A stretch of 64,000 nt of DNA from NCBI GenBank assembly GCA_028751875.1, contig CM054138.1, forward strand, positions 36,410,773 through 36,474,772. The letters are read 5' to 3'. The translations under genes were made by a program, and so were the position numbers. The notes below the pieces were generated by a model. It did no database searches and was not told the DNA's origin. It worked only from the letters and a program-made list of their open reading frames with translations. Below, in pieces: positions 44,601-54,536 of this stretch; position 1 is the first letter of the stretch, and each line of letters begins with the position of its first letter. The DNA is from Rapana venosa. Its lineage: Eukaryota > Mollusca > Gastropoda > Neogastropoda > Muricidae.

Positions 44601-45550
44601 TTCGCTACGTCGAGCTCGGCACTGCAAGGAGACCAAGACAACTGCCACAGTACAGCATCACTGACCCTTGATGAGCTCCATGGCAAGAAAGGACAGGAAA
44701 GTGACAGTCAGATGACAGTTCCAGAATCACGAGAAACTGAACAGGAGCGCAATGTCAAAAGACTCCCGATAGCAGCCATTAGAAATCATACCTGACGAGG
44801 AAGGCTCCACGTCTACTCGACGCTCTGCAACGATGCCACCAGATGTGGAGGGCTGGGGACCTACTTGATGCATCACGGAATGGCCGAGCCTCGGTCATAC
44901 AACCGCGTCTACTGCACATTGACAAGGCCGAAGTGGAAGACGATCAATCCTGCAGAAACACCATCCGCAGCAGAGTGATGCACACTCCCAGGTCGTTTTT
45001 CTCACCGACGCACTGTCTGTGCTTGCAAGCTCAACAGCGGCAGCTTCCACAACTAGAGATGCCTACATAACACCAGTGTCTCGCACCGTGCTGCTTGGAT
45101 CCCCTCACACTGTGGCTCGAGTGCAATGAGCACAGGCTGACAGATGGCCATAGATAGGGCCGAGATGAACAGCCCGAAAACCCTGACCCTTGCAGAAGCA
45201 AGACCATCATAAGGCTCTCTACACGGATAAACGCCACCACCAGACAGCTACCACAGCTCACCAGAAACTCAGGTGACGATCTTCTCGATTCAAGAACAGG
45301 CCAAGCAGCTGTAACCAACATCTGCACAGGAAGTAAAGGACCCTCCCCAGTGCTCGTGGGGAAGCTGAGCAAAGGACACTCGCCACATCCTCAGACTGCA
45401 GGAGCCTTCAGCAGCTGAGAGAGAATAAATGGCCGAACTCCATTACCCCTATAAGAAAAATGTACGGCCGTGGATCGCACCACAAGCCAGACTCAATCCA
45501 TAGCGAACGGTTCTCTTGGTGTAAAACAATAAGGCATCGAAAAGAAGAAG
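41695..45550 (+). mobile_element. I-clade LINE nested in element L (right copy)
   Basis: It is the same nested insertion as 1740-5767, ending AAAAGAAGAAG before an exact ATCAATACCAGC at 45551-45562. EN (ITL/SDxRPV relics near 42630), RT (LSPTLFVFIIDIVSELP near 43880) and the CCHC region (about 45345-45410) are recognisable through many single-base deletions. Its shorter length than the left copy is explained by these deletions. Confidence 0.8.
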
Positions 45551-45955
45551 ATCAATACCAGCTCCTCCAAGATCCAGACCTTCATCAACGGATGTCTACG
45601 GCAGATCCTTCATCTCAGATGGTTCGACAGAGTGCCAAGTACCGACCTGTGGATGAGGGTGAACCAACAGCCTATTGATGTCCAAGTAAGGTGGCGAAAG
45701 TGGCGTTGGGTCGGCCACACCCTACGGAAGGAGCCTTGCAACATCACCAGACAAGCGCTCGAGTGGAACCCGCAGGGGAAAAGGAAGAGAGGGCGCCCCA
45801 AACAGACCTGGAAGAGAAGCCTGCATTGTGAGCTGAGAGACTCCAGCCTGACATGGGAAGAGGCCAAGACCCTTGCCAGAGACAGGAGAAGGTGGAGGGA
45901 TGCTGTTGGGCCCTATGCTCCGCTAGGAGCTATAAGGACTAAGAAGAAGAATGTG
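45551..45955 (+). pseudogene. Element L: clean C-terminus, hairpin and GAAGAAG tail (right copy)
   Basis: A continuous frame gives STDLWMRVNQQPIDVQVRWR, KWRWVGHTLRKEP, ITRQALEWNPQGKRKRGRPK and WEEAKTLARDRRRWRDAVGP, a textbook RTE/L2-like ORF2 C-terminus. A perfect hairpin GCTCC-GCTA-GGAGC (45917-45930) is encoded by the last codons, and AAGAAGAAG follows at once. This defines the 3' end of element L. Confidence 0.85.
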
Positions 45956-45964
45956 ATTGTGATA

Positions 45965-47094
45965 CTAATTCTAAAGTGAAATCTGCCATATATGTCAGTC
46001 AGGGTTTAGATTATGAAAAGCTAGTTATATCTCCTATTGTGCAAAGTACAGCATATATTTATCACACAGGTGTGACAGTTAAAATTAACAAAGATAAAAT
46101 ATTAAATGTAGTTTCTGTATATTTACCTCAAGGTCCAAAAAATGACAACACTGACTGGTTAAAAAACACAGACTTCACAAAACGTAAATGGATCATTCTG
46201 GGAGATTTCAATTCTCATGCTCCTTTTTGGGATTCTGGGTGTTCTACCATCACCAGCAATTGTTTAGTAGAAAACATTGTAGATTCAAAGCTTTGCTTAT
46301 TAAATGATGGTAGAGTAACCAGAATCCCTGATATTTCCTACTCATAAACCCAGTGCCATTGATTTAGCTTTGATATCTCCAGGGTTAGCAATTGATTGCA
46401 CCTGGAATGTTGAAGAAGATTGTCTCGGAAGTGATCATTTTCCTATTACATTGTCATTTGAGGACCCTGCCACATCAGATCTACCACATATAGAAGATAA
46501 AATGGAAAGCAATCAGGCAATAGATGGTGGACTAAATCATGTGAAGAAGCAGTAAACTATAAAAAGGAACAGTACAAAACATGGTTAAAAGATCAATCGG
46601 AAGAAAACTTTATTCCTATGAAATGTGCTAAATGTCATTGTAAAAAAGCAATTGCTCAGGCGAAAAACAAATATTGGACAGAATCCTGTACAAATGAAGT
46701 ATCAGAATCCAAGGACTTACATAAAGTTTGGAAGAAAGTTCTGAAATGAAGAATGGATTTCAACTCCCATCATATCAATCAAGTTTTAAAATAATAGATT
46801 TCCAAGTACAGTTGAAAAAGCAGAAGCCTTTGTCACAATGTTTTAAAAAAATAGTTAATCCTTAACGCTTCAGTCGGACTTCAAAAGTAATGACTCATCA
46901 GAAAAGCTAAACAAATCAGAAAATCCATCATCATATAATGCTGTTATTTGAATGCTCCCTTTCAATATGACGAATTTATTGAAACGTTAGATTCGTTTTC
47001 ACATAACAAGACAGCAGTTGGTCCCGATGGTATATCTTATCAAATGTTGACCCATATGCCTTTAAACGCACACACACTCAGAACAACACTTAGA
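45965..47094 (+). pseudogene. Jockey-like LINE J1: endonuclease and RT start (right copy)
   Basis: The frame from 45976 contains NVVSVYLPQGP and KWIILGDFNSHAPFWDSG (GDFN endonuclease motif near 46199). A frameshift near 46345 moves the SDHFPI catalytic box (about 46431) to another frame. FSHNKTAVGPDGISYQML near 46999 begins the RT. The 5' end is missing, since it directly follows the tail of element L. It is interrupted at about 47095 and resumes at 48985. Confidence 0.75.
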
Positions 47095-47960
47095 AGGATG
47101 CTGTTGAAAATTAGGGACAGATATGTGGGGGGAAAGTCTCAGGTAGGAAATAAAAGTGTTTTGAGGCTGGATTTGAAGGTATCAAGTGAAGGCTTTTGGC
47201 GAAGTGAAAGAGGGAGGTCATTCCAGGTGGATGGACCAGAAACAGAGAAGGAGCGACGGCCAACAGTGGTTTGTTTGAATCTGGGTGTTCGAAAGCACAA
47301 AGTATCTTCGGCTGAACAAAGGGAATGGGATGGAGTGTACAGGTGAAGACAGTTACAGAGATAAGAGGGTGCAGATTTGTGGAAACATTTGAAACAGAAG
47401 GTATTGATCTTGTCTCTGTGAGACAGGCAGCCAGTAAAGAGAAAGAAGAAGAGTGATGTGTTCAGATTTTTCTTTCTTAGGACCAGTCGAGCTGCAGAGT
47501 TTTGTATACGTTGAAGAGAGTGGATGGATGATGCTGGTAGGCCAGCCAAAAGAGAATTATAGTAGTCTTAAACGTGAAAGAATGAGAGAAGTGACAAGCT
47601 TGGAAGTTGCATCAGTGGACAGATACTTGCGAATCCCGCTTATGCACCGTAATTGATAGTAGCAAGACTGGCAGTCTGGGTGATTAATTTTCTCATAGAG
47701 AGTTGCAGAACATAAATACTACGAGTTGACAAAGAATGACGTATTGTCGATTCTTTTGAAGTTTGTGTGATGGAGGAAAGTTTATGTTCGGTCCATATGA
47801 GCATGGCTTCGGTTTTATCGGCATTAAGTTGTAACTTGTTCTGAGTCTTCCAGTTTTGAATGTCTGGAAGGCAGTAGGACATTATTTGTCAGGAGGGAAG
47901 GCAAGTTTTCAACAGTATCACTGCACTGAAGCTGAGTATCATCAGCATAGAAATGATATT
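47095..47960 (-). pseudogene. CR1-like LINE 3' half, antisense (right copy)
   Basis: On the minus strand, FYADDTQ (about 47934-47951, RT catalytic box) is followed by CLPDIQNWKTQNKLQLNADK. Further on come SIHSLQRIQNSAARLVL and RRSFSVSGPSTWNDLPLSLR near the C-terminus, the hallmark end of CR1/L2-type ORF2. The upstream RT domains are missing (5' truncated). It lies antisense inside J1. Confidence 0.8.
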
Positions 47961-47969
47961 ATTACTGAA

Positions 47970-48538
47970 GAAGGTTCAAAGACCGCGCAAGAGATGCACA
48001 AACAGTAGCAGCAATGGTGAAGCTCAAGACCATCTGGAAAGACCAAAACATCTCTCTCAGGACCAAGGTCAAGCTACTGCATGCATTGGTCATCTCCATA
48101 TACCTGTATGCATGCGAATCCTGGACATTGAACTCTGATCTACAAAGAAGGATCCAGGCTTTGGAGATGAGATGCCTCGGAAGACTCCTTGGCATTTCAT
48201 ACACGGACCACATTACCAACGAAGAAGTCTGACAAACCATCCCCCAACAAGTAAAACAGTACGAAGACCTGCTGACCACAGTCAAGAAAAGGAAGCTCAG
48301 ATGGTTTGGACATGTGACAAGATCAGATGGGCTCTCCAAGACCATACTGCAAGGAACAGTGCAGGGGAAGAGAAGGCGAGGCAGAACGAAGAAGAAATAG
48401 GCAGATAACATCACTGAATGGACCAGGAAGAGCTTCTTCACAACCCAGGCTCTTGCCCACAACTGCCACAAATGGAGCCAACTGGTGCAATGTTCGTCAC
48501 TGCAGTGCCCCTACGATCCTGTAGGGGATTATAGGAGC
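47970..48538 (+). pseudogene. RTE-like LINE C-terminal fragment 1 (right copy)
   Basis: The frame reads LLHALVISIYLYACESWTLN, RIQALEMRCLGRLLGISYTD and HITNEEV, then after a stop LTTVKKRKLRWFGHVTRSDG and GKRRRGRTKKK. This is the thumb-to-C-terminal region of an RTE-like ORF2. It starts abruptly (5' truncated) and runs into a related fragment. Confidence 0.8.
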
Positions 48539-48975
48539 AGCTGAGATAACAGCAGACATTGAAAGAAGAATACAGGCAATGCAGAAGAGGCGTTTTTGCA
48601 AACTCCTTGGTATATCATACAGAGATCACATCAGTAATGAGGAAGTGAAAACCAGCATTAAAAACGCCATGGACAATATGAAGAGCTCATGACTTCAGTG
48701 AAAAAAACCCGCAAACTAAAGTGGTAGGGCACGTCACATGAGCATCTGGACTGGCCAAGACTGTCCTACAGGGAACAGTGCAAGGAGGGGGACGAAGAGG
48801 CAGACAGAGAAAACGATGGGAAGACAACATCAGAGAGTGGACTGGCCTTGGGTGGAACTGTTTACTATGGAAAGCAGAGGACCGCAGGAAATGGAAGAAG
48901 CTGGTTGCAAAATCTTCATCGGTTCCCCCATGGTCTACAGGACCACGGGATAGGTGAAGGTGAAGGTGAGAATAT
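48539..48975 (+). pseudogene. RTE-like LINE C-terminal fragment 2 with GGTGAA tail (right copy)
   Basis: It repeats the same protein region in a diverged form: RRIQAMQKRRFCKLLGISYR, DHISNEEVKTSIKNA, then out of frame GGGRRGRQRKRWEDNIREWT. It ends in GGTGAAGGTGAAGGTGAG at about 48953-48970. Two C-termini of the same kind in tandem suggest one insertion beside another, or an internal duplication. Confidence 0.75.
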
Positions 48976-48984
48976 TTTAAACTA

Positions 48985-49390
48985 AAAAGCGAAGAAGTAG
49001 TGAATAATAAAGTTTTAGGTGTAACGATAGATATTAACCTCTCATGGTCAAAACACTTAGAAAAAAATGTCTGTCAATGTAGCCTGAAATATAGCCTCAA
49101 AGCTGTATCAGTTTTAGAAAAAAAAAAGAATTGTTTAAATTTATATGCTAGAAAACTATTCTTTTCTTGCACATTATACGATCTCATATTGATTATCTGG
49201 TATCTACCACTGTTTAGCGTTCGCAAAAGAGCCATTATAATCATCATTGATAAGTCATCTACTCTAACAAACTTTGACTGTAAACAAGCACATATTCTTC
49301 CCCTCCTAGCCAAATTAAACAAATATGTATATATTTTTAATGATTTTTTCCCCAGCCAAAATCTTATACAATGAAAGTATTCTCATGTAC
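48985..49390 (+). pseudogene. Jockey-like LINE J1: RT C-terminal part (right copy)
   Basis: NNKVLGVTIDINLSWSKHLE (from 49000) is the post-palm motif of Jockey/CR1-like RTs, followed by CLNLYARKLFF. It matches the expected continuation of 45965-47094 after an insertion of about 1.9 kb. The coding signal decays after 49300. Confidence 0.7.
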
Positions 49391-50126
49391 ATAATGCACT
49401 CGATGGTAAGGCTCCTCGTTTTTCTAGGAATATATCTCTACTTATAATGATTATTGACACACACACACACACAAGTTAAATATTCCTTTCACAACAATTA
49501 AACTTTGTAAATCTAGTCTCATTATTCTGGAGGATGACTATGGAATATATTCCAGAGTTCCTAAAATCTTAATATAATTTTACAAGATTTAAAACCAGCT
49601 TGTTTAATTACTTGATGAATCTTTCTGATTTGACATCTCTTTCTGAAAAAAATGTATTGGACCCATCTATTATTACCACTATTTTCGTCATTCAGCCTAT
49701 TTTAAGCCGCTTCTCGTAGTGTCGTTGTTATCATATTCATCATCCTCACCATCATCCTTATCGTCGTAGTTTTCATCATCATTATCATCATCATCCTTAT
49801 TGTTATTATCAACATGCTTATTTACATGATTAGAGGGTTGGATGCTCTTGAATTTTTTTAATACATGTATCTCGCTATCTTTATTGAGAAAACTTTCAGT
49901 TGTATGCTTTATGTACTTTACATTTTGGATGATTTCCTTTTTTTCTTTTTTCTTGGGAGAAAAGTGTTGTTTGTTGTTTGGTTGAGAGGGTGGTTTTTTG
50001 CTTTGTTTTGTGTATTCTTCTTGCCCAGAGCCGGCTGGTTGTAAAAAAAAAGTAGCCTAAGTTTGCTTATGCCATAACCCTCTTTAAATAAAATTCATTC
50101 AGTTCAATTGAACAATTCAGTTCAAT

Positions 50127-50127
<1 letters not shown>
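49391..50127. other. AT-rich non-coding stretch (right copy)
   Basis: Probable LINE 3' UTR or unrelated spacer. It has TCATCATC-type repeats near 49740-49800 and AAATAAAATTCATTC near 50085. No coding signal. Confidence 0.35.

Positions 50128-50197
<70 letters not shown>
50128..50197. repeat. (TG)n microsatellite, about 35 units
   Basis: An uninterrupted TG run, longer and purer than its left-copy counterpart (10297-10362). It sits directly after a CAGTTCAATT inverted repeat. Confidence 0.95.
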
Positions 50198-50199
<2 letters not shown>

Positions 50200-50275
50200 C
50201 ATTATTTTGAAACGATTGGCACTTTTGCGTGTGCACAGGTGTGTGGGTATTTCTCTCTATGTGCTTCATTATTGG

Positions 50276-50598
50276 GGGACGGGATAGCTTTGTGGTTAGA
50301 ACATTGAGCTCGCAATCTGACGAGCCAGGTTCGAATCATGTTCAAGGGGATTTTTTCCTGGAGTTAACATCAGTGCAGACTCCACTCACCCTAAAAGTCC
50401 TTCGGATGAGACTAGGCTAGAAACCGAGGCCCCGTGTTCGAACGCACGCAGAACATCTGGCGCACCCATTACATCCTGTTCTGCTTGTGTGCCGGTGGGA
50501 ACAGATGACAGAATATACAAAACAGCATACACACGGGGACTGGATGTAAAAATGCACATGAGTGCTTATTCCATTATCATCGATATAAAAGAATAATC
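50276..50598 (+). mobile_element. SINE-B, clean copy
   Basis: The tRNA-like head is GATAGCTTTGTGGTTAGAAC (A box) and GGTTCGAATC at about 50328 (B box). The body has GGAGTTAACATCAGTGCAGA and TTCGGATGAGACTAGGCTAG. The 3' end is TCATCGATATAAAAGAATAA. Such elements use LINE machinery for mobility and Pol III for transcription (family knowledge). No clear TSD was found. Confidence 0.85.
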
Positions 50599-51359
50599 AA
50601 ATTGTTTTGAAACAAGTGTGTGTGTGGTGTGAATGATTATTTTGAAACAAGTCTGGTCTATTGAACGGGACCAGTCTCATAATAGCCTAGTTAGCTTAAA
50701 GGTCTACCTGTGTTACATTCCAGACCAGGTAACCCCTGCCCCTTCTTTTATTTTTGCCCAGTTTGATGCCCTACTAGGCTAGCGAGTACAATAAATCCTC
50801 GTTAGTCCTAGGTCTTTAAACACAAGTGGTTATTTTGTTTGTTTTGGGGTTGTTTTGGTGTGTGTGTGTGTGTGTGTGTGTGTTCTTAGCCTATTTCCCA
50901 AACTGTTCAAGGGACGTCACTCTCTTTGTGGTTGGATGGCTCGGTCTTCCCAGAAGAATAACAGAGTGGGAGTTAGCAAATTTCTGCTGATTTTCACCGA
51001 GTTTTTAAAGTATGAAAAAACGTACAGTGTACTTGTTTTGGGATCTTTCTACTTGGCTTATGGTGATCGTTTCAGTGGACAAGACTTTTGTTTAAATCCA
51101 TAATTATGACTAAAGGCATCTCTATAGCAACGCCTTTGCAGCGCCCCCTCCCAAATCACTTGGAGAAATCTTATGGTGCTAAGGATAGTGATATTCTGAT
51201 GTAGTATGATACACATGCTGAGTGTGTTGTTAACAGTGTTCTCATATTCGTCAGAAGATTTGTTATAGTTGGATTTTTATTTCCTCAAATTGAGCTCCCA
51301 TGCAATCATGCATGCAAGCACACATACACCCACACATGCCCTCAATCACAGACAGACAG

Positions 51360-51390
<31 letters not shown>

Positions 51391-51407
51391 GGGGGGGGGG
51401 GGGGGGG
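50599..51407. other. Non-coding spacer with (TG)n, (CA)n and poly-G
   Basis: TG runs lie near 50858-50882, a (CA)n run at 51360-51386 and a G run at 51390-51408. No gene is seen. Confidence 0.5.
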
Positions 51408-51725
51408 GGTAGCCTAGTTGTTAGAATATTGCACTCACAATCTGACAACCTAGGTTCAAATCCTGTTCAAGGGGATTTTCCCCCTGGAGTTAACATCAGT
51501 GCAGACTCCCCTCTCCCTAAAAGTCCTTCCGATGAGACTATAAATCGATGAGACTATAAATCGAGGCGATGTGTGTGAATGCATGCAGAACATCCTGTGC
51601 ACTAGTTAAATCTTGTTCCGCTTTTTGAAGGAGAATAACAGAATTGACAAAACCACATATACACGGGGACTGGATGTAAAAAAGCACATGAGTGCTTATT
51701 CCATTATCCTCTATATAAAAGAATA
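51408..51725 (+). mobile_element. SINE-B, second clean copy
   Basis: The head TAGCCTAGTTGTTAGAATAT and a B-box-like GGTTCAAATCC (about 51453) open the element. The stretch GATGAGACTATAAATC is duplicated within it (51531-51563). The end is ATCCTCTATATAAAAGAATA. Confidence 0.85.
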
Positions 51726-52185
51726 TTTTTGAAAAACCCACACACACATGCACACATGCTTATTCAATGTGTCATCTGAAAATAAAAGTTGGACTTTGAC
51801 ACACACACACAACACACACACTCACTTGGGAGCTGAATGTGTCATTACCAGGGTGAACTTTTTTTCCCTACGAAATTCTAGTGAAACAGGACAATACCCA
51901 GGTTTCATATTGTACATGTGACAGTTAAGGACCATGGGCACCTGTGTAGAAAGCCTCAGAGCTGTGTGTGGTAGATAATAAGATATGCTGCAGTGTACGT
52001 TACTTCATGTTGAAGCAAACCAGCCCTGTGTCTAAACACAGTGTTACTAAGAAGCTGGACTATGGGTGTTGTGCTTGGGTAGACGCTCACATATAACATG
52101 TTCCTGGGGAGTCTTTTTCTGAGGTGGGGTGATATTGAAACCAACCCTGGACCTGATGAGTGTTTATTTGTTTTATTTATTTATT
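51726..52185. other. Non-coding spacer
   Basis: CA-rich patches near 51740 and 51800. No coding or repeat similarity recognised. Confidence 0.4.
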
Positions 52186-52526
52186 TATCCTTTTATATCG
52201 AGGATAATGAAATAAGCACTCATGTGCTTTTTTACATCTAGTCCCTGCGTGTATGCGGTTTTGTAAATTATGTCATCTGTTCCCATCGGTACACAATGGC
52301 CTACTCTTATGAAAAGCGGAACAGGATTTAACATGTGCGCAAGATGTTCTGCGTGCGTTCACACACGGAGCCTCGGTTTATAGTCTCATCCAAAGGACTT
52401 TTGGGGAGAATGGAGTCTGCACTGATGTTAACTCCAGGGGAAAATATCCCCTTGAACGGGAATCGAACCTGGGTCATCAGATTGCGAGCGCAATGTTCTG
52501 ACCACTAGGCTATCCCATGTAAGTTG
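52186..52526 (-). mobile_element. SINE-B, inverted clean copy
   Basis: The best tRNA-like head in the window. In minus sense it reads GGGATAGCCTAGTGGTCAGA and, at 52457-52469, GGTTCGATTCCCG. The body is the reverse complement of the two upstream copies, so the 50.3-52.5 kb stretch can fold into long inverted repeats. Confidence 0.85.
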
Positions 52527-52639
52527 AGACAGGCAAGTTTATCTGTTAGTGGTGTTGGGCAAAACATAGCAGCTGGCAAAGCTTTGTGAAAAGTGAATGC
52601 TAATAAAGCTGCTGGCAAACCTATTGAGGAGACCCAGGT

Positions 52640-53240
52640 TTCTCCATCAGTAGCTGAGGATTGACTCTGGAGGTGGTTGTGACCATGCTATGGATAGAAA
52701 GGCAACAGGCTAGGCAGTTAAATGGATGACATGAGAACTGATTTAAAACTGTTGGGTTGAAAAGTATGGAACATTAACAGAGGAGGTAAAGTGCTTGAAA
52801 GAAGATGTGAAGATTTTGAAGGATGAGAAAGAAACACTCAGACAAGCTAACTTAGTTGTTGAAGAAAGAATAGACAGTCTTGAAAAGAAAGCTGGTGACA
52901 TAGAAGGGTATCAAGAGGCAACAATATCATTATATAATTTTTCATGGAAAACAGAGAAACAGAAACAAATGTAATTATGTATGGAGAAATGTGAAAAATT
53001 AGTCAAAGAACTTGTGTCTGAAAAGTTGGGGATGTGTGATGAGGAGAATTTCATAGGGTGCAAACATCTTTTTAGATGAGGATTTCTCTACCAGAGTATG
53101 TGAAATAAGGTGCAAATTGACCCCTTATTTAAAACAGGCAAGACAGGAAGGGAAATGTGTGAAGATGGTCTTTGATCATCTTTTCATTGAGGGTGAGAAA
53201 ATCACTGTAAAATATCTTGAAGAAATGAGATAGGTATCTG
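52640..53240 (+). pseudogene. LINE ORF1-like coiled-coil fragment (right copy)
   Basis: From about 52779 a frame reads EEVKCLKEDVKILKDEKETL, RQANLVVEERIDSLEKKAGD and EGYQEATISLYNFS, a charged heptad-like helix. After stops it continues LVKELVSEKLGMCDEENFIG, then RCKLTPYLKQARQEGKCVKM and IEGEKITVKYLEEMR. The order coiled coil, globular C-half, then endonuclease downstream fits ORF1 of a LINE. The exact family is not recognised. Confidence 0.55.
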
Positions 53241-53408
53241 GCTGGCCCTTCTCTAGAAATACCCCTTTAAAAAAAATTTTTTTTTTAGCAGTGACAAATT
53301 TTAAAGGAACACCAGGCAAAAATTTTCCCCAGGGCACACTAGATGATGTAACATGTGTTGTTGATGTAGTTTACTAAGTAATAGGGGCAACAACGAAAAT
53401 CATGTACT

Positions 53409-53742
53409 CCCCCAAGGGGATGCCGGGGGCCTATCAGTATAAATAGCATCCCCACATTCTGGAAATTCTGTGCTAGAAATTTCCTCTTTTCTATCACTCT
53501 CTTTGTTTCTGTCTTGTTCCTTTTCTTCCTGTCACCTCCTTCTTGTCTATTTTCTGCCTTCTTGGTCCATTCTCCTGCCTTTTTTCCAGAAAGAACTTAA
53601 AAGGTAACTATTCTCTCTTGTGCCGAAGTCGGATGCGCTGGGCCTGACTTGTCAGGCGCTTAACGGCAGCGTGACGCATTTTCGCTCATATAACAGACAA
53701 CAATAGTTGCTGTCTGAGCGTTCGATGATGAAGAAGAAGAAG
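53409..53742 (+). mobile_element. SINE-A reference copy, exact 11-bp TSD
   Basis: It is flanked by AATCATGTACT at 53398-53408 and 53743-53753 (exact). The 334-bp element is CCCCCAAGGGGATGC at the head, a stem partner GCATCCCC near 53447, and a pyrimidine-rich middle (53480-53590). A CCTGACTTGTCAGG palindrome lies near 53643, and CAGACAACAATAGTTGCTGTCTG forms a hairpin near 53694-53716 (positions approximate). The tail is GATGAAGAAGAAGAAG. It has no A/B box and no ORF. Confidence 0.9.
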
Positions 53743-53753
53743 AATCATGTACT

Positions 53754-54060
53754 GATATAGTGACTTTTTGAATGTCAAAATATGTTTAGTTGAAGATGGT
53801 TGTGACATTGTTGACCTAAAAATGAGTTCTGTAAATGCTGATGTAAATAAATTGTTTTCCTTTCTCTCTTGGAATGTCACTGGTTTTTATCAAAACTTTC
53901 TGATAAAGATTTCCTCTCATATGTTTGTAAATTTGATTTTGCTTGTATTACTGAGACAGTTCTTAAGAATGATGATGCTGACTGGATGGTATATAAAGAG
54001 AGGGTGGGCGGGATAGTCTTGTGGTTTTGTGCTATTCATAAGTAGTTGTGTAGGTGTTTT
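53754..54060 (+). pseudogene. LINE endonuclease N-terminus (right copy)
   Basis: VNKLFSFLSWNVTGFYQ (from about 53848) and, one frame over, YVCKFDFACITETVLKNDDA are the first motifs (N and E) of an APE-type endonuclease. A stop and loss of signal follow at about 54050. It lies downstream of the ORF1-like fragment, once SINE-A is removed, so both may be one truncated LINE. Confidence 0.55.
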
Positions 54061-54181
54061 TTTTTTATTGGTTTATGCAAGATTATGTACATTACTCGTC
54101 ATTAGTAAATAAATTTCATAGTTACACTCTCTTGGTGTCATCGATGAAGAAATCAGTCAATTTACTTTTCGTCTCATTTTT

Positions 54182-54306
54182 TATTCTTTTATATTGAGGA
54201 TAATGGAATAAGCGCTTCTGTGGTTTTTTACATCCAGTCCCCATTTGTATGCGGTTTTGTAAATTCTGTCATCTGTTCCCACCGGCACACAATGGCCTAC
54301 TCTTAC
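54182..54306 (-). mobile_element. SINE-B 3' fragment upstream of the esterase
   Basis: A 5'-truncated SINE-B, from ATATTGAGGATAATGGAATA to ACAATGGCCTACTCTTAC in plus sense. It ends about 230 bp before the putative exon start. Confidence 0.8.
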
Positions 54307-54536
54307 GAAATTAACTGTTAGTGGGGTTTTTTCAAGCAACTACAAGTAGTGTTTACAAAAGTATAGTTTAGATCAACTGTTGAAGTGTTAAATTTTCAAA
54401 GTTTTATATTCTGTTCTCACTTTTTTTAAACATATATTTTTTATATGCATATCCCATATACACTGACCCATACAACTTCTTTATGTGAGGCTAAAAAATT
54501 ATGGGATCAGAGAGTTCACAAGAATTTTTGTTTCAG

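Noticed and set aside
52457..52526. A minus-strand tRNA gene
   Set aside because: It is the tRNA-derived head of a SINE-B copy followed by the common SINE body.
53409..53460. HDV-like or hammerhead ribozyme at the head of SINE-A
   Set aside because: The GGGGATGC/GCATCCCC stem resembles a P1 helix in spacing, but I could not find a P3/L3 stem directly before the second strand, nor a hammerhead core. A structure search would be needed to reopen this.
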